This document shows positions 28,527 to 40,522 of a stretch of DNA of 64,000 nucleotides, in pieces. A model generated the notes under the pieces. It was not told where the DNA came from, made no database searches, and saw only the letters and a program-made list of their open reading frames with translations. This DNA is from Arthrobacter endolithicus (GTDB lineage Bacteria; Actinomycetota; Actinomycetes; Actinomycetales; Micrococcaceae), in the NCBI RefSeq assembly GCF_026627425.1, contig NZ_JAPNLH010000007.1, forward strand, positions 155,700-219,699. The letters run 5' to 3'. How positions within the stretch are numbered: the stretch's first letter is position 1; each line of letters opens with the position of its first letter. The translations under genes and the position numbers were made by a program.

Positions 28527-31051
28527 CCGGGCGGCTTCGACGGCGGCCGGTTAGCCGCACGGGAACCGCGGTTCCAGGGCAGGGCCGACGGCGGCGCTAA
28601 CTCCGCTCGGAGGCGGCGGCCGGGCGTTGACGCGGCACGAAGCGCCCGATGCACTACGGCGAGTGCTTCCAACAGCGGATGCTGCGTTCCCTCGGGTTCC
28701 TTTGCCGGGCTGTCAGCGCCGCCGGCGGAGGGTTCTTCGGGTGCGGCCTCTGCAGGGCCGTACACCCGCTGCTCGTAGGCGGTCAGTAAAACCCGCACGG
28801 CGCCCGGGCCCGTCTCGGGACCGCCCGAAATCGCAGTACCGGCCGTCCCGGCGCCGGGGCCGGGCTCGGGGGACAGCCGGACGTTTGGTTGCCCGCCGCG
28901 AAGCGGTCCCCGCAACAATCGCGCGGTGAACGTCCGGGGCGTGTCTCCGGTGGCTGTGGGCATCCCGTAGTCGTATGCCAGCTCCTCCAGCTCCGCCCAG
29001 GCAGCAAGCTCCGGGATCTGGCCGGGGCCAGCCGTGCGCAGGGTGCTGCGTCTGCGCGCGCGCTTTCCGGTGCGCACCAACAAGGGTGTGGCCAGCAGCA
29101 GCAGGGTCGCACCGGCAGCACTGAGCCAGAGCGGCGCAGCTGCATTGGCTGCCGGGGGACCGGATGCGTTCGTCACAACAGGCGTCGGCGATGCTGATCC
29201 GGTGCCGGAGGATGGAGCTGGAACGTTGAGCCCGGAATTGAGGGAATCGTCGGGGCGGCCGGAAGCGGCACCTGGGGTCCCCGGCAGCCGGGCGTAAGAG
29301 GGCACCTGCCCGCGTCCGGGCGTGGGCTCGAAGGGCACCCAGCCCAATCCGGTGAAGTACAGTTCAGGCCAGGCATGGGCGCTGTGCCCATCCACCTGAT
29401 ACTCGTTGACCTGCGCGCCGCCCAGGGACACGGTAGCCCCGGTCAGTTGGCCGGGTGCGTAGCCCACGGCAATCCGGCTGGGAATTCCGGCCACTCTCGC
29501 CATTACGGCCATGGCCGCCGAGAAGTGCACGCAGTAGCCGCTTTTTACTTGAAGAAACTTAGCTAAGACGTCCATCCCGCTGCCGTCGTAGCCGTTGGCC
29601 ACCGGGGTCTGCTCGGAATAGCTGAACTGTGGGCCACGCAGATAATTCTGGATTGCCAGTGCCTTCTCGTACGGTGTCTGCGCCCCTGCGGTCACATCCC
29701 CGGTCCGTTGCCGGACGATGTCGGGCGTGTCTTTGGGCAGGGACATGAACACTGGGTCCAAGGCTTTGGGCGGTGCCTGCGCCGCCTGCGACAGCACGGA
29801 GCTGGTCAGCGCCGGCATGACGCTGCGGACGGTGTATTTTTGCTGCAGTGAGGTGGTATTGATGCCCTCGATCGCCAACGTTTCGGGGTCCCAGCTCCAG
29901 CGCCCGGCCAGACCGCTGACGCTGGCCGGGGCATAGGGCACGGGCAGCCAGGGGGTGCTGAAGTCGCTTGATTCCACGACGGTGATGGTCGTCAGGAGAT
30001 CGCCGCCGAGGTTGGTGGACTTATCGTCTCCGATGGCGCTCAGATCCAGTCGCTGCGTCGCGTCCCGCACGGTTGGCTCCCACGAGCGGCCGCTGAAGTC
30101 TTCCAAAGTGGTGGTCCGCAGGTAGAGTCCAGAGGAAGCGTCCGTGGCATATACCAATTTCCCCGCTCCGCCGGGCTGACGCAGATCGTTGCCCAACGTC
30201 AGCATGGGGTTCAGCCCGGAAACCTTCCCGAAGGCATTCAGGTGGGACCCCTGCGGAAAAGTTCCGGTGCTGAAGCCCGGGACCAGCAAGGCTGCCAGCG
30301 CCGTGATGACGACGGCGGCGGCGGCCAGACCCGCTGCGCGGCGGAATTGTCCGGTTGACCTCGTCGCGGCTTGGTCGGTGCCGCCCGGCGGCGCGTACCA
30401 CTGGCCGAAACCAAGGATCAGCAGGTAACCGGCCGCGCCGCCGAGAAAGCCCGGAATGCCGAGGCTGTCCGGCTTGATCAGAGCGGGGATGAGAACGATC
30501 GCGAGCAGCCCCAGTCCGCTGCTGGCCGGCATTGCCAGAGCCACGGCCAAGGCATCGACCAGCAGCGCGGTCAGTCCGATCCCCGCACAGATGACGAAGA
30601 CGACGCCTGTATCAGGGAATACCGGCGCGGCGCCGCTGATGATGGTGTCCGATGCCTGGCGTAGAAGACCGCCCAACGCGTCCAGGGTATCTTTTGTCGG
30701 AAATAACCCCAGCACGGCAGAGGAACTGAAGAACAGCTCCGTGAGGACCGCGATCAAGGCCAGCAGGCCCAGCAACTGGGCTCCGGCCTGAGGAACCCGC
30801 AGACTACGTGCGGTGGCGGTGGTCAGCAGCACCGCGGCGACCGTAAGGATCACCAGGATCAGCCAACTCCAGCCGCGCAGCACTCCGTTAAGGCCAAGGG
30901 ATGTGCCCACTACTGCCACGAAGATCGCGCCGGCCATCGCCCACGGCGCCGCTGAGAGCCGGGGGCGGCTGATTGCTGCTGCAGGCAGACGGCGGGGTGT
31001 CCGTGGGCCGGCGCCGTCGGACGGCGGTCGCTGACTGGTATCCGTGCTCAT
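28523..31051 (-). CDS. transglutaminase-like membrane protein, TgpA type
   Basis: An 842-residue protein with a seven-or-so segment N-terminal membrane domain (DUF3488-like), an outside transglutaminase-core domain and a final membrane segment plus basic/proline-rich cytoplasmic tail. The catalytic Cys is in 'KSGYCVHFSAAMAVMARVAG', the His in 'HSAHAWPELYF', followed by 'GWVPFEPTPG'. The role is uncertain; in Pseudomonas TgpA is essential and probably acts in the periplasm. Its ATG overlaps the stop of the DUF58 gene by four bases (ATGA at 31048-31051), making MoxR-DUF58-TgpA a coupled operon. Confidence 0.9.
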   Translation of the reverse strand: MSTDTSQRPPSDGAGPRTPRRLPAAAISRPRLSAAPWAMAGAIFVAVVGTSLGLNGVLRGWSWLILVILTVAAVLLTTATARSLRVPQAGAQLLGLLALIAVLTELFFSSSAVLGLFPTKDTLDALGGLLRQASDTIISGAAPVFPDTGVVFVICAGIGLTALLVDALAVALAMPASSGLGLLAIVLIPALIKPDSLGIPGFLGGAAGYLLILGFGQWYAPPGGTDQAATRSTGQFRRAAGLAAAAVVITALAALLVPGFSTGTFPQGSHLNAFGKVSGLNPMLTLGNDLRQPGGAGKLVYATDASSGLYLRTTTLEDFSGRSWEPTVRDATQRLDLSAIGDDKSTNLGGDLLTTITVVESSDFSTPWLPVPYAPASVSGLAGRWSWDPETLAIEGINTTSLQQKYTVRSVMPALTSSVLSQAAQAPPKALDPVFMSLPKDTPDIVRQRTGDVTAGAQTPYEKALAIQNYLRGPQFSYSEQTPVANGYDGSGMDVLAKFLQVKSGYCVHFSAAMAVMARVAGIPSRIAVGYAPGQLTGATVSLGGAQVNEYQVDGHSAHAWPELYFTGLGWVPFEPTPGRGQVPSYARLPGTPGAASGRPDDSLNSGLNVPAPSSGTGSASPTPVVTNASGPPAANAAAPLWLSAAGATLLLLATPLLVRTGKRARRRSTLRTAGPGQIPELAAWAELEELAYDYGMPTATGDTPRTFTARLLRGPLRGGQPNVRLSPEPGPGAGTAGTAISGGPETGPGAVRVLLTAYEQRVYGPAEAAPEEPSAGGADSPAKEPEGTQHPLLEALAVVHRALRAASTPGRRLRAELAPPSALPWNRGSRAANRPPSKPPG

Positions 31052-32508
31052 GGTCGTCCTCGCAGGGAATCCCCGCCGGAGAGCGCGCCGGAACGGGAAA
31101 CCGAGCCGCCGGCCGCGACGAAGAATTCCGCGTCGTCGAAACATCCCCAGACTGCCGGCAACTCGGCGCGCGGGTCCACGGCAATGGCCCGCCAGCCGCC
31201 GCCGCGCAGGATGGTCAGCACTGGCCCGGCTTCCTGCGGACGGTCGCTGCAGATTATGGCAAAGGCTCCGGCACCATATTCCGCCGCCGGAGCCAGCGCG
31301 GCTGCGCAATCCAGGGAAAGTTGGCCGACTAAGGCCACCAATGGCCCGTGGTGACGCCGGGTTGCGAGCTGGTCCAGTAGGGTTTCCGTGACTGCCTTGT
31401 CCTCGGAATGGACCGAGACGCCGCTGTGCTGGACCGGTTTCGCCGTCAGCTCCAGGGCGGCCAAGGCGAGCGCAACTGCCGACAGCCCGGCGTCGCCTTC
31501 GAAGCTCTCCTCCCACGGATCAGCGGCCGATTTTGAGGTGTGGAAGCCCGACTCGCCGCTCGGGTCCAGGATCCGCAGGCTGAAGCCGCGTTCGATCAGA
31601 TGGGCCGCAACGGATATGGCCGCCACGACGGTCCACTCGAACGCATCCGAGCTTTGCAGCTCCGCCATGCCACTGCCAGCGGGTGAAGCACTGGCCGTAT
31701 GGGCCACGCTGCCCGTACGGGAAGCACCGCCGGAGGCGTGCCCAAGCGGTGCAAAATGTCCCCACCGGCTGTCCAGCAGCAGCGTTGCTTCCGGTGTGCT
31801 GACGGATTCCTCCTGGCGCACCATTAACTCCCCATGTCGTGCCGTCGCGGGCCAGTGCACGCGGCGCATCGGGTCGCCATGGCGGTACTCACGGGTCATC
31901 ACGTCATCGTCGCTGGGGTGGGCGCGCTTTCTCGTCGCCGTTCTCCCCTCCTCGGCCCGGGTGCCGGCCAACGTCGTGCCGGGCAGCTCGACGGCGGCCG
32001 GCGTGACGGTGAGCAGGTCGGTCATCCCCAAATTCTGCCGATGTCCACTGAGCCCAAAAGGATCGGTAAAGTCCGCGGTCACCGGGCCGATGCCGAACTG
32101 ACCCCGGGCGAGCGGCTGCAGACGGTACTCATATCGGCTGACTCCCCCGGCGCCGCTGTTTCTGGCGGGGTAGGTAAAGGACGGCGGCGTGCCGAACCGC
32201 GCCGGTAATTGCTCGCTCATACTGACCCGGCCGCCGCCGAAGCTGTTTCCCGAAAGCGCCAGGTGCACCGTCGCCGTCGTGCCCGTTTCCACGCTGGCCG
32301 GCGAAAACCCGCGGTGCACGGAGAACCGGGGCCGCAGCATCCGCGAGCCCCACCCTGCCAGCAGCGGCAGCGCCATCAGGAACACGCTCAAGGCCAGCAG
32401 GTCCCGGCGTCCCATGACTTGTGCCAGCAGCAGGCTGAGAGCCCCAGTGCCGAGCAGCCCCCAGCCGCGCAGCCGGAAGACGAGGTGCGGGAACCAGCGG
32501 GAGCTCAT
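31048..32508 (-). CDS. DUF58 domain protein
   Basis: A 486-residue protein with two N-terminal membrane segments ('LGTGALSLLLAQVMGRRDLL', 'LSVFLMALPLLAGW') and the DUF58 core 'REYRHGDPMRRVHWPATARHGELMVRQEE', a von Willebrand A-like fold partner of MoxR ATPases. It follows the MoxR gene by ten bases and overlaps the TgpA start. Such trios are common in Actinobacteria; MoxR is thought to act as a chaperone on its operon partners, but the client here is not known. Confidence 0.9.
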   Translation of the reverse strand: MSSRWFPHLVFRLRGWGLLGTGALSLLLAQVMGRRDLLALSVFLMALPLLAGWGSRMLRPRFSVHRGFSPASVETGTTATVHLALSGNSFGGGRVSMSEQLPARFGTPPSFTYPARNSGAGGVSRYEYRLQPLARGQFGIGPVTADFTDPFGLSGHRQNLGMTDLLTVTPAAVELPGTTLAGTRAEEGRTATRKRAHPSDDDVMTREYRHGDPMRRVHWPATARHGELMVRQEESVSTPEATLLLDSRWGHFAPLGHASGGASRTGSVAHTASASPAGSGMAELQSSDAFEWTVVAAISVAAHLIERGFSLRILDPSGESGFHTSKSAADPWEESFEGDAGLSAVALALAALELTAKPVQHSGVSVHSEDKAVTETLLDQLATRRHHGPLVALVGQLSLDCAAALAPAAEYGAGAFAIICSDRPQEAGPVLTILRGGGWRAIAVDPRAELPAVWGCFDDAEFFVAAGGSVSRSGALSGGDSLRGRP

Positions 32509-32518
32509 GGGTTGGCCA

Positions 32519-33610
32519 CTATCGTTGGACGCCGCTGCGGGTGCTGCGGGCCGGGCTTACCGGTTGCCCGTCCAGAAGTGCGGCGATGACCCCCGATGCC
32601 GTCTGTCCGGTGCTGGCCGAACGGCGCTCGAGGATGAGCCGGTGCGCCAACACCACGTCGGCCATAGTCACCACATCATCGGGGACCACAAAGTTGCGCT
32701 GATCCAATGCCGCGTGGGCCTTTGCGGCTCGGAGCAGCTGAAGCAGTGCCCGCGGGCTGGCGCCGAGGCGTAACTGGGTGTTTTCCCGGGTGGCCTGCCC
32801 GAGGCGGACGATGTATTCCTTCACGGCCGATGAGACATAGACCGCGTCGACGATATCCATCATCGCTGCCACCTCCCGCACGGTGGCGATGGACCGGACA
32901 GCTTCCAACGGCGACACCGACTGGTGGGTGGAGAGCATGTCGATCTCGGAGGCCCGGTCGGGGTAACCCATCGAAATCCTGGCCATGAAGCGGTCCCGCT
33001 GCGCTTCCGGCAGCGGATAGGTGCCCTCCATTTCGATCGGATTCTGCGTCGCCACGACCATGAACGGTTCGGGTAGCCGGTGCGAGGTGCCGTCGGTGGT
33101 GACGCGGTGTTCTTCCATGCTCTCCAACAGGGCGGACTGGGTCTTCGCGGACGCCCGGTTGATTTCGTCGCCGATGACGATGTTGGCGAATACCGCGCCG
33201 GCCCGGAACTCGAAATTCTGTGTTGACTGGTTATAAATGGAGACGCCGGTGATGTCCGAAGGCAGCAGATCGGGCGTGAACTGAATGCGGCTGACCGAAC
33301 AGTCGATCGTTCTGGCGAGCGTCTTGGCCAGCAGCGTCTTGCCGACGCCCGGAACGTCTTCCACGAGTAGGTGGCCGCGGGCCAGGAGCACGGTCAAAGC
33401 GATTTCCGCGGCCCTGGCCTTGCCATCAATCACTGTATTAATGCTGGTTAAAATCCGCCGGCTGAGGTCTTGGAACTGATCGGCTGTCATGAGAGTCTGC
33501 GCTGTCACCGGACCGGAGCCATCCGGTGCCCGGCCATTGGTGGACACAGACCCTGCCGGTGCCGGCCACGGAACCGGCTGCCCTGTCAGGGTGTGATTCT
33601 GAGGGTCCAT
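32519..33610 (-). CDS. MoxR-family AAA+ ATPase
   Basis: A 363-residue AAA+ protein: Walker A 'VPGVGKTLLAKTLA', Walker B 'VIGDEINRASAKTQSALLES', sensor 'FMVVATQNPIEMEGTYPLPE' and the lid domain with 'LGASPRALLQLLRAAKAHA'. The start is the ATG at 33610, preceded by AAAGG; an in-frame ATG at 33688 would add 26 unconserved residues. First gene of the MoxR-DUF58-TgpA operon, divergent from tatD with about 200 bases between. Confidence 0.93.
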   Translation of the reverse strand: MDPQNHTLTGQPVPWPAPAGSVSTNGRAPDGSGPVTAQTLMTADQFQDLSRRILTSINTVIDGKARAAEIALTVLLARGHLLVEDVPGVGKTLLAKTLARTIDCSVSRIQFTPDLLPSDITGVSIYNQSTQNFEFRAGAVFANIVIGDEINRASAKTQSALLESMEEHRVTTDGTSHRLPEPFMVVATQNPIEMEGTYPLPEAQRDRFMARISMGYPDRASEIDMLSTHQSVSPLEAVRSIATVREVAAMMDIVDAVYVSSAVKEYIVRLGQATRENTQLRLGASPRALLQLLRAAKAHAALDQRNFVVPDDVVTMADVVLAHRLILERRSASTGQTASGVIAALLDGQPVSPARSTRSGVQR

Positions 33611-33815
33611 AGTTGACCTTTCGCCTCTCCGCTGACCCTGGAACGCCCTCATGAGCGTCGCATCCGGAAGTGCACGGTGATGAGACATACGTTACTAGCT
33701 CTTGCGCCGTTCTGGGACGGCACAGCAAAGGGGACCGGTGGCCGGAACCGGCAGCGAACCGGTGCAGCGTTCGAGTGCCCGGTCGATGCAGTGCTCAGTC
33801 GATACAGTGGATCGT

Positions 33816-34751
33816 ATGAGCAGTAGTGCATCAGTTCCCCATCAGTACCGTGCCGCAGAACAGTCGGACGACGACGTTAGCGGGACGCCGTCGTCGTCCG
33901 GCGGCGGGAAGCGGGGCCGGAAGCGGGACTACCCGTACGCACCGGTTCCCTTGCCCGTCTCCGTGATCGACAATCACACGCATCTGGATTTTGAGGAGGG
34001 GCTGGCCCAAGTGGGCGTGAAAGACGCGCTGGACGCCGCCGAAGCCGTTGGTGTCAAGGGCGCCGTTCAGGTCGGCTGCGACCTGGCGTCGTCACGCTTT
34101 ACGGTGCAGGCAGTTGAGTTGGACCACCGGCTTTTGGGCGCCGTCGCCCTGCATCCCAACGACGCACCGGAGCTTGCACTTGCCGGCGGGCTGGAAAGTG
34201 CGCTGACGGAAATTGAACAACTCGCGGCGCATCCGCGGGTGCGGGCCATTGGCGAGACCGGACTGGACTATTTCAGAACCGGGGAATCCGGCCTTGCGGC
34301 GCAGCGGTATTCGTTTCGCCGGCACATTGAGCTGGCCAAAAGGCTGGGGCTGGCGCTGCAGATCCACGACCGGGATGCGCACCGTGACGTGGTTGCCACC
34401 CTCAAGGAGGAGGGCGCGCCCGCTAAAGTGGTGCTGCACTGTTTTTCCGGCGACGAGGAACTGGCACGGATCTGCAATGACAACGGATGGTACATGTCCT
34501 TCTCTGGGACCGTGACTTTTAAAAACGCACATGACATCCGGGCCGCGTTGGCGGTGGCAGATCCGCACCTGATAATGGTGGAAACCGACGCGCCGTTCCT
34601 GACCCCGCACCCCTGTCGGGGCCTGCCGAACGCCAGCTACATGATCCCTTATACCGTGCGCTCAATGGCGGAGCTGCTGGGTCAGGACGTTGCCCGGCTG
34701 GGGACCTTGCTAGCGGCCAATACGGAAGCGGTCTACGGCTCCTGGGCATGA
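33816..34751 (+). CDS. TatD-family metal-dependent hydrolase
   Basis: A 311-residue TIM-barrel DNase-like protein with an extra charged N-terminal 45 residues. Metal ligands are visible in 'DNHTHLDFEEG', 'GETGLDYFRTGE', 'LQIHDRDAH', 'VVLHCFSGDEE' and 'METDAPFLTPHPCRG'. TatD enzymes are 3'-5' nucleases that act in DNA quality control. The gene precedes rpf-rsmA-ispE in the usual actinobacterial order, though with a 424-base spacer. Confidence 0.92.
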   Translation: MSSSASVPHQYRAAEQSDDDVSGTPSSSGGGKRGRKRDYPYAPVPLPVSVIDNHTHLDFEEGLAQVGVKDALDAAEAVGVKGAVQVGCDLASSRFTVQAVELDHRLLGAVALHPNDAPELALAGGLESALTEIEQLAAHPRVRAIGETGLDYFRTGESGLAAQRYSFRRHIELAKRLGLALQIHDRDAHRDVVATLKEEGAPAKVVLHCFSGDEELARICNDNGWYMSFSGTVTFKNAHDIRAALAVADPHLIMVETDAPFLTPHPCRGLPNASYMIPYTVRSMAELLGQDVARLGTLLAANTEAVYGSWA

Positions 34752-36423
<1,672 letters not shown>

Positions 36424-36466
36424 CGGTCCGACATCGGGGCAGGTGGCCAGCTACTAGGATGGCACA

Positions 36467-37357
36467 GTGACTGAGCCAGCTGCGCGCCCCGAGAATGCCG
36501 TACCCGTTCTACCGCTTCTCGGGGCGTCCGACGTTCGCCGCCTGGCGGCCGAGATTGGTATCCGGCCTACCAAGACGTTGGGGCAGAACTTTGTCATTGA
36601 TGGCAACACCATCCGTCGTATTGTTGCCGCGGCCCGCCTGAGCCCGGACGAAACCGTTTTAGAGGTTGGGCCCGGGCTTGGTTCGTTGACCCTGGGGTTG
36701 CTGGACGCCGCTGCCCGCGTGGTCGCCGTAGAAATTGATCCGGTATTGGCCGGGAAGCTTCCCGAAACGGTTTCTGCCTTTCGGCCCGGCCTCGCGGCAA
36801 ATCTCGATGTGGTGCTCTCCGACGCCATGCGCATCACCGAACTCCCGGTGCAGCCGACCTCGCTGGTCGCAAACCTGCCCTACAACGTCGCCGTGCCCGT
36901 GGTGCTGAACCTGCTGGAGCGTTTCCCGTCCTTAAGCCATGGGCTGGTCATGGTTCAGGACGAGGTTGCCGATCGGCTGGCCGCAGGGCCGGGGTCAAAA
37001 ACCTACGGCATCCCATCGGTCAAGGCCGCCTGGTATTCGCGGATGCGCAAGGCGGGCGTGATCGGGATGAACGTGTTTTGGCCGGCGCCGAAGATCTCCT
37101 CCGGATTGGTGGCCTTTACCCGGCACGAGCCTCCGGTAACCCGGGCAAGCCGGGAAGAAGTTTTCGCGGTTATCGATGCCGCTTTTGCCCAGCGACGCAA
37201 AACCCTTCGCGCGGCCTTGGCCGGCTGGGCCGGGGGAGCCGCGGAGGCAGAACGCTGCCTGGCCGCCGCCGGCGTTGACCCACGGGCGCGCGGAGAAGTC
37301 ATCGATGTTGCCGCCTACGCCCGGATCGCAGAGGCGAAAATACCGTTGCTGGCCTGA
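36467..37357 (+). CDS. rsmA: 16S rRNA dimethyladenosine transferase
   Basis: Dimethylates A1518 and A1519 of 16S rRNA late in 30S assembly. The 296-residue protein has '[18 protein letters not shown]', the SAM site '[17 protein letters not shown]', '[12 protein letters not shown]', the catalytic '[10 protein letters not shown]' and a C-terminal helical domain with '[13 protein letters not shown]'. GTG start 43 bases after rpf, so probably co-transcribed. Confidence 0.96.
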   Translation: MTEPAARPENAVPVLPLLGASDVRRLAAEIGIRPTKTLGQNFVIDGNTIRRIVAAARLSPDETVLEVGPGLGSLTLGLLDAAARVVAVEIDPVLAGKLPETVSAFRPGLAANLDVVLSDAMRITELPVQPTSLVANLPYNVAVPVVLNLLERFPSLSHGLVMVQDEVADRLAAGPGSKTYGIPSVKAAWYSRMRKAGVIGMNVFWPAPKISSGLVAFTRHEPPVTRASREEVFAVIDAAFAQRRKTLRAALAGWAGGAAEAERCLAAAGVDPRARGEVIDVAAYARIAEAKIPLLA

Positions 37358-37450
37358 AACAGCCGGACCGAAACCTTTCCCTCGAGGCGATTTGCCGTGA
37401 AAATGACGCGGCACTTGGCCGCTGCCCAGCGGTGCCCTAAGTTGGACGCT

Positions 37451-38482
37451 ATGAACTCAGCGCACACTTCTCCGCCGGGCCGCACCGTCCGGGTCAGGGC
37501 GCCGGGTAAGATCAATGTCTTCTTCCGGGCCGGTCCGCTGCGGCCCGATGGGTATCACTCGGTCGCCAGTTTGTACCTCGCCGTTTCCCTTTATGAAGAG
37601 GTTTCAGCCACCAGCATCCCCGGACCAGGCCAGGCCGCCGACCCCGGTAGGGCCAGTGCCGGCACCAGCGCCGCCGCGAACACCGCCGGGGACGGCGATG
37701 TTATTGTTCGGCTCAAGGGCAACGCACTGCACTCCGACGGCGCGCTGGCGATCCCCTTGGATGGGCGGAATCTGGCGGTCCGAGCCGCCAGGCTAATGGC
37801 GGATGTCTCCGAGAATGCCGGCCCCGTGCGGCTCGACATCACCAAACGTGTTCCCGTTTCCGGCGGAATGGGCGGCGGCTCCGCGGATGCAGCTGCGGCG
37901 CTGCTGGCCTGCGAGACGCTGTGGGATAGTGGGCTCTCCCGTGAGGAAGTCTCGCATCTGGCGGCCGAACTGGGTGCGGACGTTCCCTTCGGGCTGCTCG
38001 GCGGTGCCGCCGTTGGACTGGGCGTCGGCGATGAACTGACGCCGGCGTTGGCGCCGTCGCCGCTGCACTGGGTGCTGGTACAGGCCGATTTTGGCCTGGC
38101 CACGCCCGAGGTATTCCGCCAGTTGGACCGCATGCGGTTGGCCGACGGCGTCCAACCCCCGGCGCCCGGACAGGTCGATCCCGCCGTGCTTGCGGCACTG
38201 CGGGCGGGGGATGCTGCCGCGCTGGCAGGTGTGCTGGCCAACGATCTGCAGCGTGCCGCCGTCGCGCTGGCTCCGCAGCTGGCCGATGTGCTGGCGGCCG
38301 GCAAGCAGCACGGCGCCCTCGCTACCCTGGTTTCCGGCTCCGGACCGACCATTGCCATGCTCGCGGCCGATGAAGCTGCCGCGCTGGAGCTGGCCGGGAA
38401 ACTGGCGGCCGAGGGGCACAATTCCCTCGCCGTGCACGGTCCCGTACACGGGGCCAAAATCGTTTCCGACGTCACCCGCTGA
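37451..38482 (+). CDS. ispE: 4-diphosphocytidyl-2-C-methyl-D-erythritol kinase
   Basis: ATP-dependent kinase of the MEP isoprenoid route, supplying precursors of undecaprenyl phosphate and menaquinone. The 343-residue GHMP kinase has 'VRAPGKINVFFRAG' and 'DGYHSVASLYLAVSLYEEV', the glycine-rich ATP loop 'PVSGGMGGGSADAAAALLA' and C-terminal 'ATLVSGSGPTIAML'. It carries a low-conservation insert around residues 55-80. Start ATG 37451. Confidence 0.95.
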   Translation: MNSAHTSPPGRTVRVRAPGKINVFFRAGPLRPDGYHSVASLYLAVSLYEEVSATSIPGPGQAADPGRASAGTSAAANTAGDGDVIVRLKGNALHSDGALAIPLDGRNLAVRAARLMADVSENAGPVRLDITKRVPVSGGMGGGSADAAAALLACETLWDSGLSREEVSHLAAELGADVPFGLLGGAAVGLGVGDELTPALAPSPLHWVLVQADFGLATPEVFRQLDRMRLADGVQPPAPGQVDPAVLAALRAGDAAALAGVLANDLQRAAVALAPQLADVLAAGKQHGALATLVSGSGPTIAMLAADEAAALELAGKLAAEGHNSLAVHGPVHGAKIVSDVTR

Positions 38483-38546
38483 ATCCCCGGCTTCCGCCCG
38501 CGGGGTAGGATGGATTGCCTTGATTCTTACCGAAAGTAGTTGATCC

Positions 38547-40364
38547 GTGGCACACCTCCTTGGTGGCGAAAACCTTACCGTCCAGTTTGCGACCCGTACC
38601 GTGCTGGACGGCGTGACGCTGGGCCTGGAAGAAGGGGACCGGATCGGCATCGTTGGCCGCAACGGCGACGGCAAGTCCACCCTGATGCGCCTGCTCGCCC
38701 AACGCCAGATGCCGGACGGAGGCCGGGTGACGCTGCGCGGAAACGTCCAGGTCGGTTACCTGGATCAGTCCGACGTGCTCGACGCGGACCTAACGGTCGG
38801 GGAGGCGATCGTTGGTGACGCGGCGGATCACGAATGGGCGTCCAATCCGAAGGTCCGCGAAGTCATGGGCGGTTTGGTCGGTGAGGTGGACTGGCATGCC
38901 AACGTGCACGCGCTCTCCGGCGGCCAGAAGCGGCGGGTGGCGCTGGCCAAGCTACTGATCGGCGACGACGACGTGATCATGCTCGATGAGCCCACCAACC
39001 ATCTGGACGTGGAAGGCGTGGCCTGGCTGGCGCGCCACCTGAAAACCCGGTGGCGCGCCAATGAAGGCGCTTTCGTCGTCGTCACCCACGACCGCTGGTT
39101 CCTGGATGAGGTCTGCACCCGGACCTGGGAGGTGCACGACGGCATCGTCGATCCGTTCGACGGCGGTTACGCCGCCTACGTGTTGGCCCGCGCCGAGCGT
39201 GACCGGTCCGCTTCCGTGATGGAAAGCAAGCGGGTGCAGCTGGTCAAGAAGGAGCTGGCCTGGCTGCGCCGCGGAGCTCCCGCCCGGACCGCAAAGCCCA
39301 AATTCCGGATCGAAGCGGCGAACGAGCTGATCTCCGACGTGCCGGAGCCGCGCGATTCGGTATCGCTGAGCAAGATGGCTACTGCCCGCCTTGGCAAGGA
39401 CGTGCTGGATCTTGAGGACGTCACTCTTTCCTATGCCGCGGCCGACGACGGCGGCAGGCCGCTGCTGGATAACATCACCTTGCGTCTGGCCCCCGGTGAG
39501 CGGCTGGGGCTTGTCGGAGTCAACGGGTCCGGCAAGACGACCCTGCTGAAGCTGCTCAATGGCCAGGTACAGCCCAGCAAGGGTACGCTCAAGCGCGGCA
39601 AAACCGTCCAGACGGCGGTCCTGACGCAGGAGGTCACCGAGCTCGATGACGTCCTGGACATGCGCGTCGTCGAGGTCATCGAGCGGGAAAAACGCTCCTT
39701 CGCCGTCGGCGGCAAGGATATGACCGCCGGTCAGCTCGTGGAGCAGCTTGGTTTCACCAAGGACAAGCAATGGACCAGGGTCAGTGAACTCTCCGGCGGT
39801 GAGCGGCGCCGGCTGCAGCTATTGCGCCTGCTGGTGGGGGAGCCGAACGTGCTGATGCTCGATGAGCCCACCAATGATCTGGATACCGATACGCTCGCTG
39901 CTGTGGAGGACGTGCTGGACGGCTGGCCCGGCACCCTCGTGGTGGTCTCGCATGACCGGTACCTGCTAGAACGCGTCACGGACCGGCAGATGGCGCTGCT
40001 GGGCGACGGCAAGATCCGGGACCTGCCCGGCGGAGTGGACCAGTACCTTCAGTTGCGTGAGGCGGCACTGGCCGGAAAGCCCGCAAGTTCGGGGCCGGCC
40101 GCGGCGGGCAGTGGCATCGGTGGCACGCAGGCCAAGACGGGTCCGAGCGAAGCCGAGAAGCGCGAAGCTCGCAAGGGCCTGGGCCGGATCGAGCGGCAGT
40201 TGGGCAAGCTCACGGCGCAGGAGGAAAAACTGAACGTCCAGATGGAGGCCAACGTGGGAAACCATGAGCTGCTGACTGGGCTGAACCGCAAGCTGCAGGG
40301 CCTGGCGACGGACCGTGAGGCTCTTGAGGAAGAGTGGATGCGCGCCTCCGATACTCTCGCCTAG
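38547..40364 (+). CDS. ABC-F family ATPase
   Basis: A 605-residue soluble protein with two ABC domains and no membrane segments. First domain: 'GIVGRNGDGKSTLMRLLAQ', 'LSGGQKRRVALAKLL', 'MLDEPTNHLD'. Second: 'GLVGVNGSGKTTLLKLLNG', 'LSGGERRRLQLLRLL', 'MLDEPTNDLD'. A short linker and a C-terminal coiled-coil follow (about residues 535-600). ABC-F proteins act on ribosomes, aiding stalled translation or resisting antibiotics; the position between ispE and glmU is the conserved one, favouring the Uup-like housekeeping type. GTG start at 38547. Confidence 0.93.
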   Translation: MAHLLGGENLTVQFATRTVLDGVTLGLEEGDRIGIVGRNGDGKSTLMRLLAQRQMPDGGRVTLRGNVQVGYLDQSDVLDADLTVGEAIVGDAADHEWASNPKVREVMGGLVGEVDWHANVHALSGGQKRRVALAKLLIGDDDVIMLDEPTNHLDVEGVAWLARHLKTRWRANEGAFVVVTHDRWFLDEVCTRTWEVHDGIVDPFDGGYAAYVLARAERDRSASVMESKRVQLVKKELAWLRRGAPARTAKPKFRIEAANELISDVPEPRDSVSLSKMATARLGKDVLDLEDVTLSYAAADDGGRPLLDNITLRLAPGERLGLVGVNGSGKTTLLKLLNGQVQPSKGTLKRGKTVQTAVLTQEVTELDDVLDMRVVEVIEREKRSFAVGGKDMTAGQLVEQLGFTKDKQWTRVSELSGGERRRLQLLRLLVGEPNVLMLDEPTNDLDTDTLAAVEDVLDGWPGTLVVVSHDRYLLERVTDRQMALLGDGKIRDLPGGVDQYLQLREAALAGKPASSGPAAAGSGIGGTQAKTGPSEAEKREARKGLGRIERQLGKLTAQEEKLNVQMEANVGNHELLTGLNRKLQGLATDREALEEEWMRASDTLA

Positions 40365-40382
40365 CCTCACCTCAATCTATTA

Positions 40383-40427
40383 GGCGGGTGTGGCGACCTT
40401 GGCACCCTCAAGGTCGCCGTATCTGCT
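40383..40427. repeat. hairpin repeat, copy 1 (REP-like)
   Basis: Near-palindrome of arms GGCGGGTGTGGCGACCTTG (40383-40401) and CAAGGTCGCCGTATCTGCT (40409-40427) with a seven-base loop, followed by GAACAGATT. A related hairpin lies at 41481-41531 on the other side of the intervening gene. Copy 1 directly follows the ABC-F stop and could also terminate transcription. Confidence 0.75.
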
Positions 40428-40522
40428 GAACAGATTTTGGCCCGGAACGTGGTGCGTCGGCCGCTTCGATATCCTGTGGAAAACTCCGGCACGGGTGCCA
40501 TCTCAACGGGCACAATAGCCGC